Of a stretch of DNA of 64,000 bases, positions 17,233 to 25,004 are shown in pieces. The DNA comes from Desulfoluna limicola (lineage in GTDB: Bacteria > Desulfobacterota > Desulfobacteria > Desulfobacterales > Desulfolunaceae). The number at the start of each line of letters is the position of its first letter. Positions within the stretch are counted from its first letter, which is position 1. The notes under the pieces were generated by a model, which was not told where the DNA came from, did not search any database, and saw nothing but the letters and a program-made list of their open reading frames with translations. The translations under genes were made by a program, and so were the position numbers. The stretch lies in the NCBI RefSeq assembly GCF_021654575.1, contig NZ_AP024488.1, positions 1,674,001 through 1,738,000 on the forward strand, in the 5' to 3' direction.

Positions 17233-18296
17233 GTGGAAACAAACATCGGATAACCGCCGGGGAATCACCTGAAATCGTCCAGACGAGCCTGGCCGGTGCC
17301 ATTGGCATGGGGCTTATGAAAGGACGCTTTTTACGAGATGCCCGATGCGAGTGCCTCAACCTGCTCCTGACCTACGATGACGGCTGCAAGGCATCTTGCA
17401 GCTACTGCGGCCTTTCACGTAACCGTGCCCCTGTAAGAACCGACACCTTTATTCGTGTTAAATGGCCTACTTATACCTTACCCGTGATATTCGGCCGGTT
17501 GCAGTCCCAAGTTACGCCGTTCAGGCGGGCCTGTGTGTCCATGGTGACCCACCCCAGGGCCCTTGACGATACCTGTACCGTCATACGGAAGGTTAAACAT
17601 CATTCGGACCTTCCGGTGAGCGGCCTGGTGTCCCCTTCGGTCATGGGGGGGAGGCAAGGCTTCCAGAGGGTTTTTGACGCCGGCGCAGACCGTGTCGGCA
17701 TCGCCATTGATGCGGCCACACCCGAACTGTTCGACCGTCACCGCGGAAAAACCGTGGGCGGGCCCCATCGCTGGGAGACTTACATGAAGAGCTTTGATCA
17801 TGCCGTGGATGTGTTCGGCCCCTTTATGGTGGGTGTCCACCTGATCGTTGGGCTTGGAGAAACCGAAGAACAGATGGTTTCCATGATTGATAGAGCCCAT
17901 GCCATGGGAGTACTGACTCATCTGTTTTCCTTTTTTCCAGAACGGGGCTGCGCCATGGAAAACCATGCGCAGCCGCCCCTTGGCCAATACCGGCGTATCC
18001 AGTTGGCCCGTTTCTTGATCAATGAAAACATCGCGGTGCGGAAAGAGATGAGTTTTTCCAAAGAGGGCAAACTGATGGATTTCGGCGTTGACATTGAACC
18101 TTACGTCGACCTCGGTGTTCCGTTCATGACCTCGGGGTGCCCGGGCAACGACGGGGTGATGGCCTGCAACCGTCCCTTCGGCAACGAACGGGCCAGTGAC
18201 CCCATACGGAACTATCCCTTTCTTCCGGATGCCCGCGACAGGCATATTATCCGGAAACAACTGGAGCCAGCCCATGCCTCTCCCGCGACTGAATGA
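17229..18296 (+). CDS. Radical-SAM protein, LipS-type (first of pair, COG2516-like)
   Basis: Radical-SAM enzyme with C-X3-C-X2-C at residues 53, 57 and 60 (CKASCSYC). Additional cysteines at about 40 and 42 (CEC) and in the C-terminal SGCPGNDGVMACNRPFGNE segment (about 304 and 313) could hold an auxiliary sulfur-donating cluster, as in lipoyl synthases. I chose TTG 17229 because it overlaps the previous stop (TTGA) and follows GAGGAGAAGG. ATG 17193 lacks a ribosome site. 355 residues. With the next gene it matches the LipS1/LipS2 pair, which together replace LipA in some archaea and sulfur oxidisers. Which of the two is LipS1 is left open. Confidence 0.75.
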   Translation: MSGNKHRITAGESPEIVQTSLAGAIGMGLMKGRFLRDARCECLNLLLTYDDGCKASCSYCGLSRNRAPVRTDTFIRVKWPTYTLPVIFGRLQSQVTPFRRACVSMVTHPRALDDTCTVIRKVKHHSDLPVSGLVSPSVMGGRQGFQRVFDAGADRVGIAIDAATPELFDRHRGKTVGGPHRWETYMKSFDHAVDVFGPFMVGVHLIVGLGETEEQMVSMIDRAHAMGVLTHLFSFFPERGCAMENHAQPPLGQYRRIQLARFLINENIAVRKEMSFSKEGKLMDFGVDIEPYVDLGVPFMTSGCPGNDGVMACNRPFGNERASDPIRNYPFLPDARDRHIIRKQLEPAHASPATE

Positions 18297-19236
18297 CGCC
18301 ATCAGGTCACAATGCTGGGTGGACCGTGAAAAAAAATGTGATTCCAGGATCTGGTTTTCCATACCGGGTTCCAAACATGTGGACAATCGTTTCTACAAAA
18401 GCTCAAGCCGCTCCTTTGTGAACGTGAGTGTGACCGGAAGCCGTTGCGCCTTGAGTTGTGAGCATTGCAACAGAAACCTGCTGCGCACCATGATTCCTGC
18501 GGAAACCCCTGAACGGTTAAAACAAATCGCCGAACTCCTGGCAGGCCAGGGGGGCAGGGGAATGCTTGTGAGCGGCGGTGCGGACAGTCGGGGTGGCGTT
18601 CCCCTCGCAATGTTTGCCGATGCGATCCGTCATGCCCGCTCACTTGGTCTTGTTGTTCTGGCTCATACGGGAATCATTGAAAAGAGCACAGCGGAGAGAC
18701 TGAAAGAAAGTGGGGTCGATCAAGTGCTGATGGATGTGATCGGTCACCGGCGGACCATCAGAGACGTCTATCACCTGAACCGGGCTCCGGACGATTATCT
18801 CGACGCCATGCGGATTTGTCGCGAAGCTGGCCTCGATGTGGTGCCCCATGTGGTCGTGGGATTGCACTTCGGTCAAGTTCTCGGGGAATACAACGCCCTT
18901 AAAATGATCAGAGAGGCCGGCGTTCAATCCCTGGTCTTGGTTGTCCTGAACCCCATGCCCGGTACAGGGATGGCGAGTGAGGCATTGCCTCCGTTTTCGG
19001 ACGTGGAACGCGTGTTTTCATGCGCACGGATGTGGAATCCGGAGGTGTTTTTGAGTCTGGGGTGCGCTCGCCCGCCCGGGCCTTACTCACGTCGGGTGGA
19101 AACGTTGGCCGTCGATTGTGGGTTCAACGGGATCGCTTTTCCCGGCGAAGCGGCCATTGACCATGCGATCAGGCAGGGCCTTGACCCTGTGTTCCAGCAT
19201 GGCTGCTGCAGCCTGGCCGGGCGAATCTTACTGTAG
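18274..19236 (+). CDS. Radical-SAM protein, LipS-type (second of pair, COG1856-like)
   Basis: Second radical-SAM protein, 320 residues. SAM-cluster cysteines are at 58, 62 and 65 (CALSCEHC). Further cysteines precede the radical-SAM domain (C14, C22), and the C-terminus contains LGCARPPGPYSRR, NGIAFP and a terminal GCCSL. This ending recalls biotin-synthase-related proteins. Start ATG 18274 lies inside the end of the previous gene, seven bases after GGAG. ATG 18196 would add 26 residues but has a poor site. The overlap with its partner suggests equal production and a joint reaction, sulfur insertion at C6 and C8 of octanoyl-lysine. Confidence 0.75.
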   Translation: MPLPRLNDAIRSQCWVDREKKCDSRIWFSIPGSKHVDNRFYKSSSRSFVNVSVTGSRCALSCEHCNRNLLRTMIPAETPERLKQIAELLAGQGGRGMLVSGGADSRGGVPLAMFADAIRHARSLGLVVLAHTGIIEKSTAERLKESGVDQVLMDVIGHRRTIRDVYHLNRAPDDYLDAMRICREAGLDVVPHVVVGLHFGQVLGEYNALKMIREAGVQSLVLVVLNPMPGTGMASEALPPFSDVERVFSCARMWNPEVFLSLGCARPPGPYSRRVETLAVDCGFNGIAFPGEAAIDHAIRQGLDPVFQHGCCSLAGRILL

Positions 19237-19253
19237 GACAGGGGAGAATAATA

Positions 19254-19331
19254 ATGATGAGATTCGTTTGGGACCACAACGTGGCCGAAGGCATCGGGGT
19301 ACCTGAACAGCTCACATACATCATGGTTTGA
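19254..19331 (+). CDS. Possible 25-residue small protein between LipS and ligase genes
   Basis: A short frame from ATG 19254 (MMRFVWDHN...) to TGA 19331, preceded at correct distance by GGGGAG (19241-19246). It fills the otherwise empty 111-base gap. The ribosome site is as good as those of its neighbours. There is no known family, no membrane segment and no cysteine. It could be a real micro-protein, a translational coupler, or the remnant of a deleted gene. Confidence 0.35.
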   Translation: MMRFVWDHNVAEGIGVPEQLTYIMV

Positions 19332-19347
19332 GATTTAGAGAGGTCGT

Positions 19348-20928
19348 ATGGAAAAAAAGAAATTCCGGTTATTGGATCTTCCACCCATGTCCGCGGCGGA
19401 CAACATGGCTCTGGACGAAACGCTGCTTGAACTCAGGGGGAAAAATTGCACACCGGATACCTTTCGGTTTCTTCAGTTTTCTCCGGCAACGGTTCTGGTG
19501 GGGTACAATCAATGCGTGGCTGAAGAGGTCCGAACCGGATACGTCAGGGAAAATGGCATCGACATCAATCGGAGGATCACCGGAGGCGGTGCCATCCTTT
19601 TTGACGAGAGCCAGTTGGGCTGGGAGGTTATCTGCGGCAGGGAGGTCATGAATGCCACGCATGTGACCGTTGATCTTCTGGAGCGGCTGTGCCAGACCAC
19701 CGTCAACGCCCTGGCCCGATTCGGCCTTGATGCCGGTTTCAGGGGAAAAAACGATGTGGAAATTAACGGGCGAAAGATTTCAGGAACCGGTGGAACCGAA
19801 CACCATGACGCACTTTTATTCCAAGGCTCGCTGCTGATTGATTTTGATGTGGATACCATGCTCAAATCCTTAATGATTCCCATTGAAAAGCTAAAGGACA
19901 AAGAGGTCAACTCGGTGAAAGAAAGGGTGACCTGCCTGTCGTGGGAGTTGAAAGAGCTGCCTCCGTTGAAAGAGATAAAAAAAGCCATGACCGAAAGTTT
20001 TGCAGCCTGTTTTGGAATTGTCCTTGAGCCCTCCGGCCTGACTGAAGATGAACAGATCTTGTTTGAAGAAAAACGGGTCTATTTCCGATCGGAGGAATGG
20101 ATCAACCGGGTGCGCCGGCCATCCCTGAAAAGCGGGGCGGTCAGTGCCTCCTATAAAAGCCAGGGGGGCATGGTGCGGCATACCCTGATTGCGGATATGG
20201 ACAGGAAGCGTGTTAAGCACCTGTTCATGACCGGTGATTTTCTGACGTATCCCTCAAGGGCTCTGTATGACCTCGAATCCGCTTTGCGAAACATGCCACT
20301 TGATAGAGACAGGATAAAACAGATGATCCGGTCATACTTTGAAAAAGGCCTGATAGAAATCCCGGATATGTCCTGTGAAGAATTCCTGAACCCTCTGGAC
20401 CGGGTGTTTGACAAGGTGGCCGTGAACGCATTCGGTATCCCCTTAGAAAACTGCAACAGGATATCGGTGACCAACGGAACATTCGAAGATGTAATAATGA
20501 AAAAACCGTCGGTTCTTCTGCTGCCATATTGTTCAAAAAAAACAGACTGCGCCCTTCGCTATGAAAAAGGATGCGGAAGCTGTGGCAAATGTACGGTCGG
20601 CATGGCCCTGAACATGGCCAAGGCTGAAAACATGACCCCCATCTGCATCACCAGTTTCGAAGACCTGGCCTCGGAACTCCGCGACATGAGTGAAAAAGGT
20701 GTTTCCGCCTTTATCGGGTGCTGCTGCGAGCCGTTTTTTACCAAACACGTGAATGATTTCGAAGCTGCCGGGATTCCGGGGATCCTGCTCGATATCGACA
20801 ACACGACCTGCTACGAACTGGATCTGGCAGAAAAAGCCTACGCAGGGGAATACGAACGCCAAACAGCCTTGAATCTGGGGTTGCTGGCAAAGGTTCTGAA
20901 GGTGGTTCATGGTCATTCACAGGTATGA
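19348..20928 (+). CDS. Lipoate-protein ligase (sLpl-like) fused to DUF116
   Basis: A 526-residue fusion. Residues about 1-240 form an LplA catalytic domain with RRITGGGA (75-82) and the catalytic lysine K143 in GRKISGTGG. Residues about 240-345 resemble the accessory LplB/C-terminal domain. Residues about 360-520 are DUF116, with cysteines at 395, 401, 409, 412 and 415 and CCC at 458-460, enough for one or more iron-sulfur clusters. The ligase would load octanoate or lipoate onto a GcvH-like carrier for the LipS proteins. The DUF116 part may help cluster assembly, sulfur supply or electron transfer. GAGAGG lies before ATG 19348. Confidence 0.8.
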   Translation: MEKKKFRLLDLPPMSAADNMALDETLLELRGKNCTPDTFRFLQFSPATVLVGYNQCVAEEVRTGYVRENGIDINRRITGGGAILFDESQLGWEVICGREVMNATHVTVDLLERLCQTTVNALARFGLDAGFRGKNDVEINGRKISGTGGTEHHDALLFQGSLLIDFDVDTMLKSLMIPIEKLKDKEVNSVKERVTCLSWELKELPPLKEIKKAMTESFAACFGIVLEPSGLTEDEQILFEEKRVYFRSEEWINRVRRPSLKSGAVSASYKSQGGMVRHTLIADMDRKRVKHLFMTGDFLTYPSRALYDLESALRNMPLDRDRIKQMIRSYFEKGLIEIPDMSCEEFLNPLDRVFDKVAVNAFGIPLENCNRISVTNGTFEDVIMKKPSVLLLPYCSKKTDCALRYEKGCGSCGKCTVGMALNMAKAENMTPICITSFEDLASELRDMSEKGVSAFIGCCCEPFFTKHVNDFEAAGIPGILLDIDNTTCYELDLAEKAYAGEYERQTALNLGLLAKVLKVVHGHSQV

Positions 20929-21970
20929 CATCCTGGTGGTAGGGGGCGGTCCTGCAGGGGCTTCAGCAGCCAGTGCCGCTGCATCACGCGGCATGCGGGT
21001 GCTTGTGGTGGACAAACGCACCGTGCCCGGGCGTCCGGTCCAGTGCGCAGAGTACATTCCCGCCCAACTGGCCCGAGACATCGCAATCCCGAAGGAGGCC
21101 ATATCACAGGTTATCCGGTTCATGAAAACCACTCTACCCGACGGGACAATATCAAAAATCCGGGCACCGGGGCTGATGATCCACCGGGAGAGGTTTGATA
21201 CGTTTTTAATGGATGAGGCCGTTAATAAAGGCGCGCATCTCCTAACCGGCGTCAGAGCGGAAAGCCTGCATTCGAACCTAGTGAGACTTCGGACAAGGGA
21301 GGGCAGGGAGGAATACGTTCATGCTGAGGTCGTCATCGGAGCAGATGGTCCGCGCTCCCTGGTGGGTCAGTGGATTGACGAAACGGTTTCTGATTTTGTC
21401 TACGCCATGCAGGTTCGAGTCCGGTTGGCAAGGCCAATGGATGCAACGGAAGTTTATTTCGACCGAAAGTTCTACGGCGGGTACGGGTGGCTTTTCCCCA
21501 AGAACGGGGAGGGCAATGTGGGGGTTGGCATCAAGCCCCATGACTTAAGCGGGTGGCCTTTATCGAAAGCCCTGGAGTCCCTTGTTAACGATCTTGAGTC
21601 AAAAGGAAAAATCATGCGGCCATACCATGCGCTTGCCGGGGGCCTCATTCCCGTGAAACCCGTTGGGCAAATCGTCAAGGGAAGGTTCGCGCTGGTTGGC
21701 GATGCGGCCGGACTGGCCCACCCGATCACCGGGGCGGGAATCGCCGCCGCCGTCATCAGTGGTCGAATGGCAGGATCCTGGGCTTCAGAAACCGTACGAA
21801 ACGATGATCTCTCCATTCTGAATCAGTACACTAAGGAACTGGCGGGCTACTTGGGGCGTGCGTTGGGGCATGGTCGAAAACGGCGATGCTTTATGGAAGA
21901 CAAATGGATGGAACTGGATACCATTGCCCGATTCTGCTGGCCAGGTTTCAAAGAATATCATGCTAATTAA
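20909..21970 (+). CDS. Geranylgeranyl-reductase-family flavoprotein, LipT-like
   Basis: FAD-dependent oxidoreductase of 353 residues. The N-terminal Rossmann loop VVGGGPAGASAA, the PVQCAEYIP segment typical of geranylgeranyl-reductase relatives, GADGPRS, and GDAAGLAHPITGAGI near the end are all visible. It overlaps the ligase-DUF116 gene by 20 bases and ends the operon. In sHdr-type lipoate clusters, a flavoprotein of this family (LipT) accompanies LipS1/LipS2 and is thought to provide electrons for them. Position and family both fit. A role in isoprenoid lipid reduction is the main alternative but is not suggested by the neighbours. Confidence 0.8.
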   Translation: MVIHRYDILVVGGGPAGASAASAAASRGMRVLVVDKRTVPGRPVQCAEYIPAQLARDIAIPKEAISQVIRFMKTTLPDGTISKIRAPGLMIHRERFDTFLMDEAVNKGAHLLTGVRAESLHSNLVRLRTREGREEYVHAEVVIGADGPRSLVGQWIDETVSDFVYAMQVRVRLARPMDATEVYFDRKFYGGYGWLFPKNGEGNVGVGIKPHDLSGWPLSKALESLVNDLESKGKIMRPYHALAGGLIPVKPVGQIVKGRFALVGDAAGLAHPITGAGIAAAVISGRMAGSWASETVRNDDLSILNQYTKELAGYLGRALGHGRKRRCFMEDKWMELDTIARFCWPGFKEYHAN

Positions 21971-22229
21971 TGCGTGGTTTAGTAAGACGTCTTGTCACCT
22001 GGATGCATGCATATTGTATAGAACCTCGATGTTGTCCAAAGGGTTGGTGAGAATTTTCATCTTTTGGGTTCACCTAAATTGATTTGAGTGTCAGCAACCT
22101 GCTTTCTCCATATTTGAATTATGAGTTGCGCCTGACCACCATCTCCATTAAAAGCTATTCGGGCAACATGTTCAAAACGTGTGCAGGTGTTCAAGAGCCC
22201 CCCTATTGACGGAGCTTTGAGGCACCGGA
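21971..22229. other. Intergenic, island right end
   Basis: No gene with a ribosome site or recognisable family is seen between the LipT-like stop and the tRNA-derived repeat. The minus-strand frame at 22057-22290 is only the reverse of the tRNA-derived sequence. No integrase fragment recognised. Confidence 0.5.
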
Positions 22230-22267
22230 TCGGAGGTTTAAAACCTCTCATCCCGGCCAAAATATGC
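22230..22267 (+). repeat. Right direct repeat (att-like), tRNA-Pro 3' remnant
   Basis: Copies the tRNA-Pro T arm, acceptor 3' strand and CCA (CCTCTCATCCCG is intact) with three changes: two in the T loop and A to G before CCA. AATATGC then follows after one extra A. The bases before 22221 do not resemble the tRNA 5' half, so this is a partial duplication and not a decayed second tRNA gene. Confidence 0.6.
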
Positions 22268-22270
22268 ATC

Positions 22271-22309
22271 AAAAGGGGATGTCGCATCATAGCGATATCC
22301 CCTTTTTTG
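22271..22309 (+). terminator. Hairpin terminator at island right edge
   Basis: AAAAGGGGATGTCGC (22271-22285) pairs with GCGATATCCCCTTTT (22292-22306), followed by a T run. It probably ends the lipoate operon. The A-rich left arm allows leftward use too. Confidence 0.8.
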
Positions 22310-22338
22310 TTTTATTAACTAACCCGGACCTCTGAGGT

Positions 22339-22366
22339 TTGACATCTCATTCGCATCTGGTAGAGT
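22339..22366 (+). promoter_or_regulatory. sigma-70-type promoter of the parvulin gene
   Basis: TTGACA (22339-22344), 16-base spacer, TAGAGT (22361-22366), about 80 bases before the ATG. It begins right after the island-edge terminator, so the downstream gene is independent of the island operon. Confidence 0.5.
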
Positions 22367-22448
22367 AGCAAGGCACCAAACTGGATACATCGCTTTTATT
22401 CTGCGAAACTTCTTTATACATGACCCTAAAGACATTTGGAGACCACAC

Positions 22449-23378
22449 ATGCTGAAACCTCTGTCCAGACTCCTTGCCGTTACCTCCGCTTTTTTCACGA
22501 TAATGACAGGAGGAGCCAGTGCCATGGATGTTGCCTCCGTCAATGGCGAAGTCATCACCCTCCAGGAATTGACCTACGCCATGCAGACCCTGCCTGAGTA
22601 TCAGCAACTCCAGCAGGAGGTGTTAAAGCGTGTTATCATCAACAACCTCTACTATCAGGAGAGCGTCAAAGCCGAGGTCAAAGTGGCTGACAGCATCGTG
22701 GAGCAAAACTTTCTGCAGCTTATGAATGCCGTGACCACAGACAAAGCAGAGTTCGACAAGTTGCTTGAGGCCAGGGGCACCACGGAGGCGAAACTCAAAG
22801 AGAGCATCCGAAAGCAGCTTATGGTCAAGGAATTCATGATGGCCCTCGACAAGAAAGCCAACGTCGTGGTTACGGATGAAGAGGCGAAGCTGTTCTATGA
22901 TGAGCAGCCTGGCCTCTTCAGCAAGCCGGAACAGGTACGTGTCCGCCATATTCAGATCGCGTTGCCCCCTGACGCCACTGAAGCAGAGATGAAAACTGGC
23001 CTTAAAAAGATTCAGGCAGTGGAAAAGGATCTCGACGCCGGCAAAGATTTCGGGGAAATTGCCAAGGCCCGGTCCAACGCACCCGACGCCAAAAATGGTG
23101 GGGATGTTGGTTTTCTCACCAGAACCTCACCTGTTGCCAAGTCCCTCCTGGATGCCGCTTTTACCCTTAAAAAGGGAGAGAGAAGCGGTATCATCAAGTC
23201 CCTTGACGGCTACCACATCCTTGAGGTCACAGAGACAAAAGAGGCCACCACACTGGGGTTTGACGATGTAAAAGACTCCATCAAGAACAACATGATGAGG
23301 GAAAGACTCCAGGCCAACCGCTCTCTTTTTGAAAGGGCCATGGTCGACAAGGCCGACATCAAGGTCAATCTCAAATAG
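22449..23378 (+). CDS. Exported parvulin-type peptidyl-prolyl isomerase (SurA/PpiC-like)
   Basis: Periplasmic folding factor, 309 residues. A signal peptide ends about residue 25 (hydrophobic core LLAVTSAFFTIM, then GGASAM). A SurA-like N-terminal helical chaperone region follows (about 30-150). A rotamase domain (about 160-265) has VRVRHIQIALP, the NGGDVGFL block and YHILEV. TTTGGAG lies before ATG 22449. Expected to help outer-membrane protein folding. A terminator follows at 23431, so it forms a single-gene unit. Confidence 0.88.
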   Translation: MLKPLSRLLAVTSAFFTIMTGGASAMDVASVNGEVITLQELTYAMQTLPEYQQLQQEVLKRVIINNLYYQESVKAEVKVADSIVEQNFLQLMNAVTTDKAEFDKLLEARGTTEAKLKESIRKQLMVKEFMMALDKKANVVVTDEEAKLFYDEQPGLFSKPEQVRVRHIQIALPPDATEAEMKTGLKKIQAVEKDLDAGKDFGEIAKARSNAPDAKNGGDVGFLTRTSPVAKSLLDAAFTLKKGERSGIIKSLDGYHILEVTETKEATTLGFDDVKDSIKNNMMRERLQANRSLFERAMVDKADIKVNLK

Positions 23379-23430
23379 AAACAAGCCTTTTGCCTGATGC
23401 CTCCCTGCGAGGAACAAGGAAAGCCGGTTC

Positions 23431-23467
23431 AAAAAAAGCGGAGTGCCGATGGCACTCCGCTTTTTTT
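23431..23467 (+). terminator. Hairpin terminator after the parvulin gene
   Basis: Perfect stem AAAAAAAGCGGAGTGCC / GGCACTCCGCTTTTTTT around a three-base loop. Symmetric A and T tails make it bidirectional, also serving the antiporter gene that converges from the right. Confidence 0.9.
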
Positions 23468-23616
23468 AACGGTCGCATCGGTTTACCCTCCTTGCGAATG
23501 CCTCGAAAGAGATTGCACCACAGCGACCTCCATGCATTCGCCATAAGGTTTCAAGGAACCCTCTCCTTGGCCGCCGAAGGCATCGCTTTTTTGTAAGTTT
23601 TATTTTGCCCTGGCCT

Positions 23617-24561
23617 TTACACCCCGGTCAGCCTCCAGGAAATGAGCAGGTACAGAATAAACAGGGTGATAAAAACACGACCGTGTCGACGGTTCAGGCT
23701 CGTGGAGCGAAGGGCAAAGAGCAGAAGCAGGAGGGATATGAACATCATGAAAGGAAACTCAAAGCTGTTGAGCCCTTTGTCCACCGGAATAGGGGAGACA
23801 AGCCCCACAGCCCCCATCACCAAGCAGGCATTAAAAATATTGCTTCCCACCACATTGCCGATGGCGATATCGCTCTCCTTTTTTCGAGCCGCCACCACGG
23901 AGGCGGCAAGTTCCGGAAGGCTGGTCCCAAGGGCCACGATGCTCAGTCCGACAAACGTGTGACTGATATGAAAAAAAGCGGCAAGGGCCACCGCACTTTC
24001 CACCACGAGATGAGCCCCTAAACAGAGAGTGACCGTTCCCGCCAGAACAAAGGCGCTGTTGATAAGTGGTCCCTTGGCGCTTGCGTACTCTTCGAGGTCG
24101 TCGTGGGACGTGGCGTTTACGAACCGGTAGATGAGGTATGAGACAAGGGCTCCGACCAAAATGAGGCCATCGGTTTGCCTTACGGATCCGTCGAGACAAA
24201 GCAGCCAAAGGAGGAGGGAGGTGCTCACCATAAAGATGAGCTCCGGTGTGATTGCTTTCCTGTGAAGACGCATGGGATTTAAAAGGATGCTTAAACCCAA
24301 AACCAATGCTATATTGATAACATTGCTTCCAATGACATTGCCGATGGAAAGTCCCGGCGCCCCGCCACCGGAAGCGAAGAGGCTCACGAGGAGTTCCGGG
24401 GCTGATGTGCCGAAGGCCACAATGGTTAAGCCGATAACAAGAGGGCTGACATGGTAGCTGCGCGCAATCCCTGCAGACCCCCCAACAAGCCCTTCGGCCC
24501 CTGCGTAAAGGCAAAAAAGTCCTGCAATAAGAATGAAAATCTCAATAACCATCTGCGCCAC
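23617..24561 (-). CDS. Calcium/sodium antiporter, CaCA family (YrbG-like)
   Basis: Inner-membrane cation exchanger, 314 residues, about ten membrane segments. The two inverted alpha repeats are clear: GTSAPELLVS with GNVIGSNVIN in the first half, GTSLPELAAS with GNVVGSNIFN in the second. The acidic residues of these repeats bind Ca2+/Na+. A short acidic cytosolic loop lies between the halves (residues about 150-160). It converges with the parvulin gene and is probably monocistronic. Confidence 0.93.
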   Translation of the reverse strand: MAQMVIEIFILIAGLFCLYAGAEGLVGGSAGIARSYHVSPLVIGLTIVAFGTSAPELLVSLFASGGGAPGLSIGNVIGSNVINIALVLGLSILLNPMRLHRKAITPELIFMVSTSLLLWLLCLDGSVRQTDGLILVGALVSYLIYRFVNATSHDDLEEYASAKGPLINSAFVLAGTVTLCLGAHLVVESAVALAAFFHISHTFVGLSIVALGTSLPELAASVVAARKKESDIAIGNVVGSNIFNACLVMGAVGLVSPIPVDKGLNSFEFPFMMFISLLLLLFALRSTSLNRRHGRVFITLFILYLLISWRLTGV

Positions 24562-25004
24562 ATTCCTATGTTGAAAAGGCAGTGATCATCCTGCTTTCGG
24601 CACCCACTGACGTGAACTGCCTCAAACCATTCGTCAGATCCGCGTGCGTGGTCGGCGTTTCCAAGAGAGTGGGGATTGAGGCCGCGTTTGAAATTATAAC
24701 GGCCACTCGTTGGGTGTAAAGGAGATTTTGAGGCCTGTGGGTGCGATGAAAAAGAGGGAATTGGATTTGACAAAGCATGTCATTCATTGGATAAGAATGG
24801 AATAATTGGGTTAAGATATCCCGATTGCCTTGTCATACGGATCTTACAATGATGGGTTGCGTAATCACTCAGGCCAGATCAGGGCGCGCCCCTGATGATG
24901 GATTGCGACACACCGGCGTCCACCGGATGCCACACAAGCTTGTGTGTTGCCTGATCCCGATTGACGTTCCTCATCACCATTGAAAACGAAAGGGACATGT
25001 ATAT
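24562..25004. other. Intergenic region between antiporter and fabH
   Basis: 443 bases without a supported gene. TTGACA (24768-24773) followed 17 bases later by GATAAG may be a weak promoter for fabH. Otherwise I see no clear structure. The leader ends with AAAGGGAC before the fabH ATG. Confidence 0.4.

Larger units (their letters stand above)
1598..22267. mobile_element. Putative genomic island inserted at the tRNA-Pro 3' end
   Basis: The 20.6-kb interval between the tRNA-Pro 3' end and a degenerate copy of that end (22230-22267) carries a self-contained set: sigma-54 activator, 2-oxoacid-dehydrogenase-like complex, and two lipoate-assembly systems. Flanking genes (purA; parvulin-type isomerase) are ordinary core genes. 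Only the 3' part of the tRNA is duplicated, the pattern left by tyrosine-recombinase insertion at tRNA genes. I found no integrase, transposase or plasmid gene inside, and the copies differ at 3 of the 30 tRNA-derived bases, so the insertion would be old and immobilised. Boundaries are inferred from the repeat alone. Confidence 0.5.

Noticed and set aside
22230..22259. A second, decayed tRNA-Pro gene
   Set aside because: Only the 3' third of a tRNA is present; bases before 22221 do not match the D arm or anticodon arm.
22057..22290. Minus-strand frame near 22 kb
   Set aside because: Again the reverse of tRNA-derived sequence (GMRGFKPP); useful only as a pointer to the tRNA remnant.
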